A stretch of 64,000 nucleotides of DNA from Oceanospirillaceae bacterium (GTDB taxonomy: Bacteria > Pseudomonadota > Gammaproteobacteria > Pseudomonadales > Balneatricaceae). Where the stretch lies: contig JAHEDZ010000016.1 of assembly GCA_024640955.1 (NCBI GenBank), forward strand, positions 22,677-86,676, in the 5' to 3' direction. The notes under the pieces were generated by a model. It did not search any database, was not told where the DNA came from, and saw nothing but the letters and a program-made list of their open reading frames with translations. Of this stretch, positions 38,029 to 46,403 are shown piece after piece; position 1 is the stretch's first letter, and the number at the start of each line of letters is the position of its first letter. Made by a program: the position numbers and the translations under genes.

Positions 38029-41000
38029 ATGCACAACGGACGTAAACTGCTCGTTATTATCGGCCTCGCATTCAGCTTACTGGGCTACTCCCAAACCAGC
38101 TTTGCCCGCAATGTATTGGTTATCTGGGGTGCAGACTATAACCAACCCTGGACCGCAGCTGTGTCAAATGCTCTGGAGCAGTCACTGACTGCTTCTCAAG
38201 CGCCCGTCACGCTCTATTCGGAATCGCTAAGTTACGACCGCTTGAGAGTATTACCCAACCCTAGAGTCTGGGCCACTCACCTCAATCAGAAATACGCCAA
38301 CGCACAGATCGATCTAGTGATCGCGTTTGAGCACGGCGCGTCCCTGCAACTTCATGCAGCCTTTGATGACCTACTACCCCTGGCAGAAAAGTTTTCGATT
38401 TTGGGTAATGGCGAATTAACGCAGATCGCCACGGTCGGACAAGATATCTCTTTTTCGAATCATATTGAGCATCTCGACGTCCTGCTCCCCAACACACAGC
38501 AGCATCTCGTCATCTCATCCCTGCCGTCCATAAAAGGCGAAGCCGGTGAACTTGCTCAGCTTGATTCACGCATCGAGCTTTTTACCGATGACCGCAGCTA
38601 TGATGAATTGTTTGCCCAAGTTGAAGCGCTGCCCGAAAACAGTGTGATTACCTATGCCGTAATGCACAGAGACGCTCAGGGCGACCAACGCAACCCGCGC
38701 GCGGTGCTACAGGAGCTTTTGCAGCGCTCGAAAGTACCGCTATTCGTCAAACACTCAACACTGCTGCTACCAGGTGTCGTTGGTGGGCACACGCTGGATG
38801 CCAACAAAGTAGCCCAACTGATGCTAGCGGCGCTGCAGAGTGATGATCCAAGTTCAGCATCTTTGTACCTGGGATCGCTCTCACTTGATGTCGCAGAGCT
38901 TAACCGTTGGAACATTCCGTTGAACCGGGTGCCCACTGAAGCTCGCCTGTACAACGAACCGCTGACATTTTGGCAAGATCATAAATCACAACTTTTCTGG
39001 ATGACAGGGCTCCTGCTTGCGACTCTCCTGGTTATTGGCGTATTGACTAGTGTATTGCGCCAGCGCAACAACACCCTACGAATCAGCGAACAGCATCGAG
39101 AAGCTTCAGCGCAACTGCAGCGTGAAGCCGAAGCCCGGCTGGCGGCAGAACAAGACAAACTTGATGCTGAAAAGTTTTCGAGCCTTGCTTTAGAGTCTGC
39201 GTATATCGGAGCCTACAAGTACGATGCGAAGACGGGTTCGATGTGGCTATCGCCAGTTGCTGCAGCAACACTTGGAGTGGAAACCGACGCTGCCGGACTA
39301 CTACATGACATCAAGAACACGCTACTAGTACGTATTCATCCTGATGATCTTTCCAGACTCCAATCAGAATACGACCCCAACACCAGCGGCCCTGAGTCTT
39401 TAACCTACCGAATCAGGGATAAAGCGGGCGAAATACGTTGGATCAACTCTATTTCGGACTCGAGTTCCGAGGCAGGGGCATTCACAAGAATCGGGGTGAT
39501 TCGCGATACAACAGACGGGCACGAATTGACTGATCGACTCTTGCGTGCGCAAGAGCGCATGACTCTGGCGTTAGAAGCAGCATGTATCGATCTGTTCGAG
39601 ATTGAGACCGAGTCAGGCGTTGCACTGCCACTAACAAATGGCCGCGGTCTATTCCAAATCGGTCAACGGTTTGATTTTGTCGAAGGTATTTCTACTCAAC
39701 AACTCCCCAAAAGTACGCGAGAGGAGCTAAGCTCAGTAATCCGTCAAGAAAACCGCACATTTGAGTTCACTGAGTCTAACAGTGTCGGGACCAAGCACCG
39801 GTGGATACAGGTTGTAACCGGGCGCTTCTACCGCCGTAACGATACCGAGTACCTAACACTGGTGTACACCGATATCACCCATCTACGCCAGCACGAGTAT
39901 GCCGCGTTTCGTCATAGCCAGGAGAACGAGCTAGCCCTCTCTGCTTCCGGTGCCGGCGTTGCAACAATCCATCCCGCTACAGGACGCACACAACTGTCAG
40001 CGCGCGCACAGGAGGTTTGGGATACCGGCCCACTCGCAAATGACGCGACAAGTCTGATGACGCTGGCAGAGCAGTACCACCCCGAGGACGACGGTTGGGT
40101 CAGAGCCAAATTCCGCGAAATGCTATCGGGCGCGGATATCGGTTCACAGGAGTATCGCATTCGCTTAAGGTCCGGAGAGTATCGCTGGATCCGAGCGTTC
40201 GGTAGGACTCACTATGATATCAACGGTACAGCAGAAGTAATCGCCGTCTTCTATGATATCGACGCGGAGAAACGCCAGTTTGAACTGGTTGAGGAGGCGC
40301 GCGAGCGCCAGTCTCGCCTATTTGCCATCATCGGACATGAGCTACGCACTCCGATTGCAACCATCAAGATGATGCTCGAAGAGCAAGGCGTCTACGAGCT
40401 AGCGCCCTATGGTAAACAGACGCAGGAAACTATCAAGCATACACTGAGTGTACTGGATGATTTGCGCTCTGTTACTCAACCCCAACAGCACGTACATACC
40501 GAAACACCTGCAAGCCCCTACGAGCAACTGGAACAAGCCTTGGGTTCTCTAGGCGGACTACTTGAAACCCATAATATCCGGCCACACTTCCTCAGCAATC
40601 CCGAGTCGCAAACGCTCTGTCTACTCGACCGACAAAGCCTACGCCAAATGATCACGAATCTGATCAAGAACGCGGCCGTGCACTCTGGCGCCTCGGATAT
40701 TTGGCTGACGCTAGAGGCCGAGCCGCAACCCGATGAGCGCATGAACCTTAAAATAAGCCTTTCAGATAACGGCAAGGGGATCCCCGAAGCCGAAATCGAG
40801 ACGCTGTTTGAGCCGTTCCGGCGAGGCGATACGCAAGCAGATGGTACTGGCTTGGGTCTACACATCTGTAGAGATCTAGCGCAACGCATGAGCGGCACGC
40901 TCACCTACGAGGCTAGCGCGCAGGGCGGCGCGAAGTTCAACTTTAACGCCAGTTTCCGTCTTGCGAGGCAGGTCGAAACACAGGTTGAATTACACACTGA

Positions 41001-41400
41001 GGCGCAAGCACAGGTGCTTCCCCTGAAGGGCATGCAAGTTCTCTATGCAGAAGATCAAAAAACACTGCAGATGCTAACGACCGTCCTACTCAAAAAACAG
41101 GGTGCTGAGGTGGTTCTAGCAAACGATGGAAATGAGGCTCTGGAACTGTTCAAACGTCATACTTTTGATTTTGTACTGACCGATATCATGATGCCCAACT
41201 TAGACGGCTATGGGCTGACACGTGCCCTGCGTGAGCAAGGCTACACCCATCCGATAATCGGCCTAACGGCAGCTACGATTGGTCTGGAGACAGACGAGTT
41301 GCTGCTCGCAGGTGCGGATGTCGCCCTAAGCAAGCCGGTGGATATCCAAAAACTCCTAGAGTTCATGACCGAGGCAAAAACTAAAGGCCAGCAGGTTTAG
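38029..41400 (+). CDS. Hybrid sensor histidine kinase with periplasmic substrate-binding-like domain
   Basis: 1123 residues. A signal peptide (ending YSQTSFA) leads into a periplasmic domain resembling ABC-type substrate-binding proteins (about 28-300), a membrane helix (near 324-344), several PAS domains, HisKA with phospho-His in IGHELRTPIATIK, HATPase (LIKNAAVHS, DNGKGIPE, GTGLGLHI) and a C-terminal receiver (YAEDQKTLQM, Asp in LTDIMMPNLDG, Lys in LSKPVD). It would sense a small extracellular ligand. No dedicated response regulator gene is adjacent. The start at 38029 places the signal peptide properly; AGGA lies 11 bases upstream. Confidence 0.88.
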   Translation: MHNGRKLLVIIGLAFSLLGYSQTSFARNVLVIWGADYNQPWTAAVSNALEQSLTASQAPVTLYSESLSYDRLRVLPNPRVWATHLNQKYANAQIDLVIAFEHGASLQLHAAFDDLLPLAEKFSILGNGELTQIATVGQDISFSNHIEHLDVLLPNTQQHLVISSLPSIKGEAGELAQLDSRIELFTDDRSYDELFAQVEALPENSVITYAVMHRDAQGDQRNPRAVLQELLQRSKVPLFVKHSTLLLPGVVGGHTLDANKVAQLMLAALQSDDPSSASLYLGSLSLDVAELNRWNIPLNRVPTEARLYNEPLTFWQDHKSQLFWMTGLLLATLLVIGVLTSVLRQRNNTLRISEQHREASAQLQREAEARLAAEQDKLDAEKFSSLALESAYIGAYKYDAKTGSMWLSPVAAATLGVETDAAGLLHDIKNTLLVRIHPDDLSRLQSEYDPNTSGPESLTYRIRDKAGEIRWINSISDSSSEAGAFTRIGVIRDTTDGHELTDRLLRAQERMTLALEAACIDLFEIETESGVALPLTNGRGLFQIGQRFDFVEGISTQQLPKSTREELSSVIRQENRTFEFTESNSVGTKHRWIQVVTGRFYRRNDTEYLTLVYTDITHLRQHEYAAFRHSQENELALSASGAGVATIHPATGRTQLSARAQEVWDTGPLANDATSLMTLAEQYHPEDDGWVRAKFREMLSGADIGSQEYRIRLRSGEYRWIRAFGRTHYDINGTAEVIAVFYDIDAEKRQFELVEEARERQSRLFAIIGHELRTPIATIKMMLEEQGVYELAPYGKQTQETIKHTLSVLDDLRSVTQPQQHVHTETPASPYEQLEQALGSLGGLLETHNIRPHFLSNPESQTLCLLDRQSLRQMITNLIKNAAVHSGASDIWLTLEAEPQPDERMNLKISLSDNGKGIPEAEIETLFEPFRRGDTQADGTGLGLHICRDLAQRMSGTLTYEASAQGGAKFNFNASFRLARQVETQVELHTEAQAQVLPLKGMQVLYAEDQKTLQMLTTVLLKKQGAEVVLANDGNEALELFKRHTFDFVLTDIMMPNLDGYGLTRALREQGYTHPIIGLTAATIGLETDELLLAGADVALSKPVDIQKLLEFMTEAKTKGQQV

Positions 41401-41788
41401 TGACGCGCTGAGTCGCCAGTTGTTTGAGCAACTGGCGTTCCACTCTGTCAAGCTGCGTGTGCAGTATCAGTTTTTGGTCCATACACTCTGTACGTTTGAG
41501 GCTTTGCCTCAACTCAACGGATGAACGCACCAGTTCCTCAATAGAGTTCGTAGCCTTCAATTCATGCTCAACAGAACCGCTATTGCGAGGCGATGGATCT
41601 CGATAGAATTTGATTGAACGGCGCATATTGGCAATATCGTTTAGGTAGTAATCGCCGGAGTCTAATTGATAGTTTGATCCCTGAAAAATGACCCTTATTA
41701 CAGTTAAGACTTGTCGACCAATAATTTTCGTTTTGCCGCAAATATTTTGCAAAATATGACCTCTTACGGCATCAAAACTGTAAAACAT
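41381..41788 (-). CDS. Hypothetical protein, helical C-terminus
   Basis: 135 residues if started at the ATG at 41788 (GAGG eight bases upstream), or 81 from the ATG at 41626 (MRRSIKFYRD). The last 70 residues are charged and predicted helical (NSIEELVRSSVELRQSLKRTECM, LDRVERQLLKQL). No family recognised. It overlaps the end of the convergent kinase by 20 bp and lies divergent from trpR. Confidence 0.45.
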   Translation of the reverse strand: MFYSFDAVRGHILQNICGKTKIIGRQVLTVIRVIFQGSNYQLDSGDYYLNDIANMRRSIKFYRDPSPRNSGSVEHELKATNSIEELVRSSVELRQSLKRTECMDQKLILHTQLDRVERQLLKQLATQRVTKPAGL

Positions 41789-41811
41789 CTATCTAACCTC
41801 GGGCTTTTAGA

Positions 41812-41849
41812 TTGACCTAATCGTACTAGCCTGATAGTGTACTAGTACA
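41812..41849 (+). promoter_or_regulatory. trpR promoter with trp-operator-like palindromes
   Basis: TTGACC (41812-41817) with a weak TAGTGT (41835-41840) 17 bp downstream. ACTAGCCTGATAGT (41825-41838) resembles the trp operator (ACTAG-N4-CTAGT), and TGTACTAGTACA (41838-41849) is a perfect 12-bp palindrome ending on the A of the start codon. This suggests autoregulation by TrpR. The transcript would begin at or next to the ATG. Confidence 0.6.
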
Positions 41850-42100
41850 TGAATACACCTGAATATTTTGACGATCTCCTAGACCACCTGCACGGGATGG
41901 ACTCACGCGAGGAGTTTGCGAAAGCGCTTAACGGCCTGCTTACCCCCACCGAACTTGCGGAGGTGTGTAAACGCCTGCAGATATTCCGCATGCTCGAAGC
42001 GGGTGTGCCGCAGCGTGAGATCGCCAAACAACTTGGTGTGGGTATAGCCACAGTGACGCGCGGTTCGCGCGCACTTCAAGCGGAAGAGAGTGATGATTAA
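41849..42100 (+). CDS. trpR: Trp repressor family protein
   Basis: 83 residues. The helix-turn-helix region LTPTELAEVCKRLQIFRMLEAGVPQREIAKQLGVGIATVTRGSRAL matches TrpR (compare the conserved SQREL-x5-GxGIATITRGS of E. coli). It is shorter at both ends than E. coli TrpR (108 residues). It binds DNA when loaded with tryptophan. There is no Shine-Dalgarno before the ATG. Its stop overlaps trpE by eight bases, so repressor and target enzymes appear to share an operon. Confidence 0.85.
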   Translation: MNTPEYFDDLLDHLHGMDSREEFAKALNGLLTPTELAEVCKRLQIFRMLEAGVPQREIAKQLGVGIATVTRGSRALQAEESDD

Positions 42101-43484
42101 ACGCCCTGCTAAAATAGAGCTACCGCGTAAACCGAAATACGTAGCTCTAGCTGCAGACATAGACTTCTTTGAGCTATTCAAAAAGATCGAAAAACGCTTC
42201 GACACCTGTTTTATGCTCGAGTCCCTCGGAGAGGAGAGCTACATCTCGCGCTACTCGATTATCGGCTTCGATCCCGAACAGCAGATCTGGGCCAGCGAAG
42301 GCGCGCTGCACATTGATAGCCGCGACGGCAGCTGCGAAACCTATGAGTCGGAAAACCCCTACTACCTGCTACGGGAGATTGTGCCTCAGGACATCATTTC
42401 ACGCCGCTATGCGGGTGGTCTGACTGGCTACATCGGCTATGACTGCATGAACTACTTTGAGCCCAGCTTGAAACTGCAGAGCTCCGATCTGTTCGACATC
42501 TTCCGCTTCGGCGTTTACAAAGATGGTCTCATCCTCGATAAGATGACCGGTGAAGTGTTCTACTTCTACTACTCAGATAGCCGCCTTGAGCTCATCGAGT
42601 CGATTATGCACACCCCCTGCCCTGCGAATGGCGAGCTGAAAATCTACAACCTCGGCGACACCATGACCAAAGCCGATCACGCCGATGCGGTGATGAAGGT
42701 CAAACAGGATATCGTTGAAGGCAAGATCTTCCAGACAGAGGTGGGCTTTAAGAAGCGCTTCCGCCTCGAGGGCGACAGCATCAACATCTATGAGCAACTA
42801 CGCGAAGTGAACCCCTCGCCGCAGATGTACTACGTGAAATTTGGCGAGCAGAAGCTGATTGGCGCAAGCCCTGAGTTGCTGTTCCGCCTACGTCAGGGGG
42901 AGATGGAAACCTTCCCACTGGCTGGCACTACTAAACGAGGCGCGGATGCAGTGGAAGATCAGCAACTGGCACGCAAGCTGCTGAATGACCCTAAAGAGAT
43001 CGCCGAACACAATATGATTGTCGATCTGCATCGCAACGACATCGGTCGTGTGGCGCGCTTTGGCACCGTCAAAGTTCGCAGCCTGATGGATATCAAACGT
43101 TTCAGCCATGTGCAGCACATCTCCTCTGAGATTGTCGGTATCATCCACGAAGATCACGATATGTTCTCGGCTTTGGCCAGCAACTTCCCGGCCGGCACAC
43201 TCACAGGCGCACCAAAAATCGAAGCGATGAAGATTATCGACGCGCTTGAAGCTGATGGTCGAGGGCCTTATGGCGGCGCAGTCGGCCACTTCTCGTTTAA
43301 TGGTGATTGTACCTTTGCGATACCAATCCGTACGGTCTTCGCCAACGGCGAGAAGGCGTACGTGCAGACCTGCGGTGGCAACGTCTACGACTCCAACCCT
43401 GAAGATGAGTACGAAGAGATTCGACGCAAATTCGCCGGCACCAAGAAGGTGTTGGACCAGTTCATCGTGGAGGAGCAGGCATGA
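42093..43484 (+). CDS. trpE: Anthranilate synthase component I
   Basis: 463 residues. The N-terminal part has the LES motif (FMLESLGEESYISRYSIIGFDP) linked to tryptophan feedback inhibition. The chorismate-binding domain contains FQTEVGFKKRF, GASPELLFRL, GTTKRGA, EIAEHNMIVDLHRNDIGRVA and LASNFPAGTLTGAPKIEAM. With TrpG it makes anthranilate from chorismate and glutamine. It is shorter than enterobacterial TrpE (520 residues). ATG at 42093 preferred over GTG 42090. Confidence 0.92.
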   Translation: MIKRPAKIELPRKPKYVALAADIDFFELFKKIEKRFDTCFMLESLGEESYISRYSIIGFDPEQQIWASEGALHIDSRDGSCETYESENPYYLLREIVPQDIISRRYAGGLTGYIGYDCMNYFEPSLKLQSSDLFDIFRFGVYKDGLILDKMTGEVFYFYYSDSRLELIESIMHTPCPANGELKIYNLGDTMTKADHADAVMKVKQDIVEGKIFQTEVGFKKRFRLEGDSINIYEQLREVNPSPQMYYVKFGEQKLIGASPELLFRLRQGEMETFPLAGTTKRGADAVEDQQLARKLLNDPKEIAEHNMIVDLHRNDIGRVARFGTVKVRSLMDIKRFSHVQHISSEIVGIIHEDHDMFSALASNFPAGTLTGAPKIEAMKIIDALEADGRGPYGGAVGHFSFNGDCTFAIPIRTVFANGEKAYVQTCGGNVYDSNPEDEYEEIRRKFAGTKKVLDQFIVEEQA

Positions 43485-44143
43485 AGGTTCTGATTATCGA
43501 CAACTACGACTCCTTCACCTACAACCTTTATCAGTTCATCGGTGAGGTGTTGGAAGCGCAGGTTCAACAGGGTCAGCTCGATAGCTTTGATATTTTGGTG
43601 AAGCGTAATGACGAGCTAGATCTTGAGCAGATTAAAGCGCTGAATGCAGATCGTATCATTATCTCTCCGGGACCGGGTTCACCCGATGATCCCGACTATT
43701 TCGGTATCTGTGCCGAAGTGATCCGTACCCTGGGCAAGACTATCCCGCTGATGGGTGTCTGTCTTGGTATGCAGGGCATCTGTCACGTCTTCGGTGGTAA
43801 GGTGGTTAAAGCGCCACTGCCGATGCACGGCAAGATCAGCCCCATTACCCATAATGGTGAGGGCGTATTCAGCAACATCCCGGACCAGCTCGAGGTGATG
43901 CGTTATCACTCACTGATTGCCGAGTCTGAGTCTATTCCTGACTGCCTTGAGGTCACTTCAGCTGTTGGTGAGCTGACACAAGATGATCTGCCCAATCTCG
44001 AACGTATTCGCCAAGGTGGTGAGTTTGAGATTATGGGCGTGCGCCACAAAAAGTTCCCGATTCAGGGGATCCAGTTCCACCCCGAGTCCTTTGCTACTGA
44101 GGGCGGGCGCGAGCTGATTCTAAACTTTCTGGCACAGGCGTAG
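43481..44143 (+). CDS. trpG: Anthranilate synthase component II (glutamine amidotransferase)
   Basis: 220 residues. Class-I amidotransferase with the oxyanion strand IISPGPGSPDDPD, nucleophile Cys in GVCLGMQGICHVFGG, and the His-Glu pair in QFHPESFATEGG. It supplies ammonia to TrpE. ATGA overlap with trpE. A 20-residue insert after SAVGEL (TQDDLPNLERIRQGGEFE) is longer than in most copies. trpDC are not in the window. Confidence 0.93.
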   Translation: MKVLIIDNYDSFTYNLYQFIGEVLEAQVQQGQLDSFDILVKRNDELDLEQIKALNADRIIISPGPGSPDDPDYFGICAEVIRTLGKTIPLMGVCLGMQGICHVFGGKVVKAPLPMHGKISPITHNGEGVFSNIPDQLEVMRYHSLIAESESIPDCLEVTSAVGELTQDDLPNLERIRQGGEFEIMGVRHKKFPIQGIQFHPESFATEGGRELILNFLAQA

Positions 44144-44154
44144 GCCTCGGGGAA

Positions 44155-44268
44155 CCAGGGTTGTACGCGCAGCGTATTACCCGACCTATTTCCTGACGCA
44201 CTTGCCGACCTACTTCCCGACCTGACTGCCAAATCGGGAAATAGAATTGCGTTCTACGTCCCTCCTAC
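44155..44268. repeat. REP-like inverted repeat pair
   Basis: Left GGGTTGTACGCGCAGCGTATTACCCGACC; right, on the minus strand, GTAGGAGGGACGTAGAACGCAATTC followed by TATTTCCCGA. Between them the motif CCGACCTA/CCGACCTG repeats with TTTCCTGAC and TTCCCGAC. Confidence 0.65.
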
Positions 44269-44299
44269 CGTTCTTCAGCCTATACTTGGAGAAGAACGG
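44268..44299 (+). promoter_or_regulatory. Perfect 9-bp inverted repeat before adenine deaminase
   Basis: CCGTTCTTC (44268-44276) and GAAGAACGG (44291-44299) flank a 14-base loop containing TATACT. The right arm abuts the Shine-Dalgarno AAGGAG (44300-44305). It could be an operator or an mRNA hairpin. Confidence 0.5.
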
Positions 44300-44311
44300 A
44301 AGGAGTAACCT

Positions 44312-45328
44312 ATGGCGCGCATCACCCGCGAATACGTCAAATCACTACCAAAAGCCGAGTTGCATATGCATCTTGAGGGCTCACTTGAGCCCGAGCTGAT
44401 GTTCAAACTCGCTGAACGTAACAAAATTCGTCTTAACTACAGCAGCGTTGCAGGAATCAAACAGGCGTATCGGTTTACCGACCTTCAGTCCTTCCTCAAT
44501 ATCTACTATCAGGGGGCTCAGGTTCTCTGTACCGCCAACGATTTCTACGATCTCACCACCGCCTATTTGCAGCGTTGCAAAGATGAGGGTATCGACCATG
44601 TTGAACCCTTCTTTGACCCGCAAACCCATCTACAACGCGGTGTTTCTCTCGAGGCACAACTAGATGGAATAGTTAATGCACTAAGTGATGCCGGCTCTCG
44701 GTGGGGTATCAGCTATGGTTTAATCCTCTCTATCCTGCGTCATATACCTGCCGAAGAGGGTATGAAAGTGTATGAGATGGCCCGCCCTCATATAGGTGAG
44801 TTTATCGGCATCGGCTTAGATAGCTCAGAGCGTAACAACCCACCTCGAAAGTTTGCGCAAATCTATGAAGCAGCGCGGGCCGATGGGTTAAGGGTGGTCG
44901 CACATGCCGGTGAGGAGGGTCCGCCAAGTTATGTTTGGGAAGCACTACAGAGTCTACATGTGCAGCGTATCGATCACGGCGTGCGTGCACTGGAAGATGG
45001 CAAATTGGTCGACTACTTAGTTGATCGCCAGGTTCCGCTCACGGTATGCCCCAACTCCAACATTAGTTTAAAAGTGTATGACAAGATGGCAGACCACCCT
45101 ATTTTGCGGATGCTTGAGCAGGGCTTGAATGTCAGCATTAATTCCGATGATCCTGCGTACTTCGGCGGCTATCTGATCGACAACTTCATGGCTGTAGATC
45201 GGGCGTTGGGGATGAGCCGAAAAGAGGCAGCGCTCTTGGCGCGCAACAGCATTACAGCCTCGTTTGTGGATCCCGAACGTAAAGCGCACCTGCTGGCACG
45301 CCTGCCGATGCGAGATATACAGAACTAA
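44312..45328 (+). CDS. Adenine deaminase (adenosine-deaminase superfamily)
   Basis: 338 residues. Zinc ligands and catalytic residues: HMHLEGSLEPEL, HAGEEGPPSYVWEAL, RIDHGVRA and NSDDPAYFGGY. The sequence DHVEPFFDPQTH and HAGEEGPP closely resembles the Pseudomonas enzyme PA0148, which deaminates adenine to hypoxanthine rather than adenosine. This favours adenine deaminase (EC 3.5.4.2). Strong AAGGAG seven bases before the ATG. Confidence 0.88.
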   Translation: MARITREYVKSLPKAELHMHLEGSLEPELMFKLAERNKIRLNYSSVAGIKQAYRFTDLQSFLNIYYQGAQVLCTANDFYDLTTAYLQRCKDEGIDHVEPFFDPQTHLQRGVSLEAQLDGIVNALSDAGSRWGISYGLILSILRHIPAEEGMKVYEMARPHIGEFIGIGLDSSERNNPPRKFAQIYEAARADGLRVVAHAGEEGPPSYVWEALQSLHVQRIDHGVRALEDGKLVDYLVDRQVPLTVCPNSNISLKVYDKMADHPILRMLEQGLNVSINSDDPAYFGGYLIDNFMAVDRALGMSRKEAALLARNSITASFVDPERKAHLLARLPMRDIQN

Positions 45329-45504
45329 GTGCTAGTTTCAGAGCGTTTCTGACAGACACGGTGCAACTGCTCTAGCTGCTTTTGACAGCGTGAGCACTTG
45401 CCACACATCATCAGATGTGCGCCTAGACTCATCTTTTCTAACAGGCTTAACGGCGCGTCGAGTTTCTGCGACATCTGCTCGGTTGCCCGTTTGCAGCTCA
45501 TCAT
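45325..45504 (-). CDS. Small zinc-binding anti-sigma-like protein (ZAS motif)
   Basis: 59 residues. The ATGA start overlaps the sigma factor stop. Residues 30-40 read HLMMCGKCSRC, containing His-x3-Cys-x2-Cys, the zinc motif of ZAS anti-sigma factors, preceded by a helix with MSQKLDAPLSLLEKMS. A nearby cysteine early in the protein (MMSCKR) may be the fourth ligand. It has no membrane segment, so the sigma factor would be held in the cytoplasm, with release by oxidation or metal loss as one possibility. Confidence 0.82.
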   Translation of the reverse strand: MMSCKRATEQMSQKLDAPLSLLEKMSLGAHLMMCGKCSRCQKQLEQLHRVCQKRSETST

Positions 45505-46082
45505 AGTTCAATCTCCTCACGCCCATACCAGCCCCGCTCCAAACAGCCCCTAATCTTCAATCGGGCACGATGCAGCATCGTCCAGACGTTTTGCTGCGAA
45601 AGCCCCAGCGAGTCGCAGACCTCTTCGGTATCGATTCCCAGCAACTCGCGCATCGTAAATACACGAGCCGTGCCTTTGGGTAGGTGAAATACACAGACAT
45701 CAAAGACTTGCCAGAACTGCTCGTGAAGGTATGAGGACTCTGGCTGCACCCACTTCTGCGGCTGCTGTCCACTGACCCAGTGAGACCGCTCATCAAACAT
45801 CTCGTCAATCTCCGCCACCTGATCGGCATCAAAGTCGGTCGTAAATTCGCGCGTACGGCGCCGAATTTCATCTATCAACTTGTTCTTCAAAATTGCAAAT
45901 AACCAGGTCTCAAACTTGGATTGGCCATTGAAGCGTTCAATTGACTCATAGGCTGCCAACAAGGTGTCCTGCACCTTATCTTCCGCCAGCGCCTCATCCT
46001 CCAACTGCAGACGCGCAAAGGCGAAAAGTCGAGGACGGACCCTCTCAAAATGCTCTTCAATATTTATCACAGCTGCGTTCAT
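45501..46082 (-). CDS. ECF-type RNA polymerase sigma factor
   Basis: 193 residues. Region 2 (LFAFARLQLEDEALAEDKVQDTLLAAYESIERFNGQSKFETWLFAILKNKLIDEIRRR) and region 4 (RVFTMRELLGIDTEEVCDSLGLSQQNVWTMLHRARLKIRGCLE) are clear, joined by an unusually long acidic/aromatic linker (DFDADQVAEIDEMFDERSHW). GAGGGG lies five bases before the ATG. It is coupled to the ZAS protein by an ATGA overlap. Its regulon cannot be read from this window. Confidence 0.9.
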   Translation of the reverse strand: MNAAVINIEEHFERVRPRLFAFARLQLEDEALAEDKVQDTLLAAYESIERFNGQSKFETWLFAILKNKLIDEIRRRTREFTTDFDADQVAEIDEMFDERSHWVSGQQPQKWVQPESSYLHEQFWQVFDVCVFHLPKGTARVFTMRELLGIDTEEVCDSLGLSQQNVWTMLHRARLKIRGCLERGWYGREEIEL

Positions 46083-46403
46083 CACACCCCTCGCTTCATG
46101 AAGCTGATCTTCAAATAACTTTTCACCTTAAGTCGCACCTTAGGTCTCAAATCTGTTTTCACGTTAGAAGAGCAGCAAAATGAGTACCAAGAGACGTAGC
46201 AACCTCTGTAACCACGCTTATAATACTAGTTTAAATAAGTGGACCCTGCCCGCTGGCTGGCTGACTCGCCTCGGAAAGGTCAATGAGTAGCGCTCACACA
46301 GCGCTTCAAAACTTTTAACAGTTACCAGATCTAGCGGTACTTACTACAAAAAAAGCGTGGCAGTTGAAGCTGGCACGCTTTTTTCGGTGGCTGTGACTAA
46401 ACG
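46083..46403. other. Intergenic region
   Basis: 321 bp between the sigma factor and leuA. Apart from the terminator at 46348-46384 I see no supported gene; a 36-codon ORF at 46180-46290 (+) has only a weak ribosome binding site. Confidence 0.5.
46348..46384 (-). terminator. leuA terminator
   Basis: AAAAAAAGCGTG pairs with CACGCTTTTTT around a 14-base loop, with A- and T-tracts on both sides, so it can act in either direction. It lies 20 bases beyond the leuA stop. Confidence 0.85.

Noticed and set aside
46180..46290. 36-codon ORF between the sigma factor and leuA
   Set aside because: Weak ribosome binding site and no supporting context.
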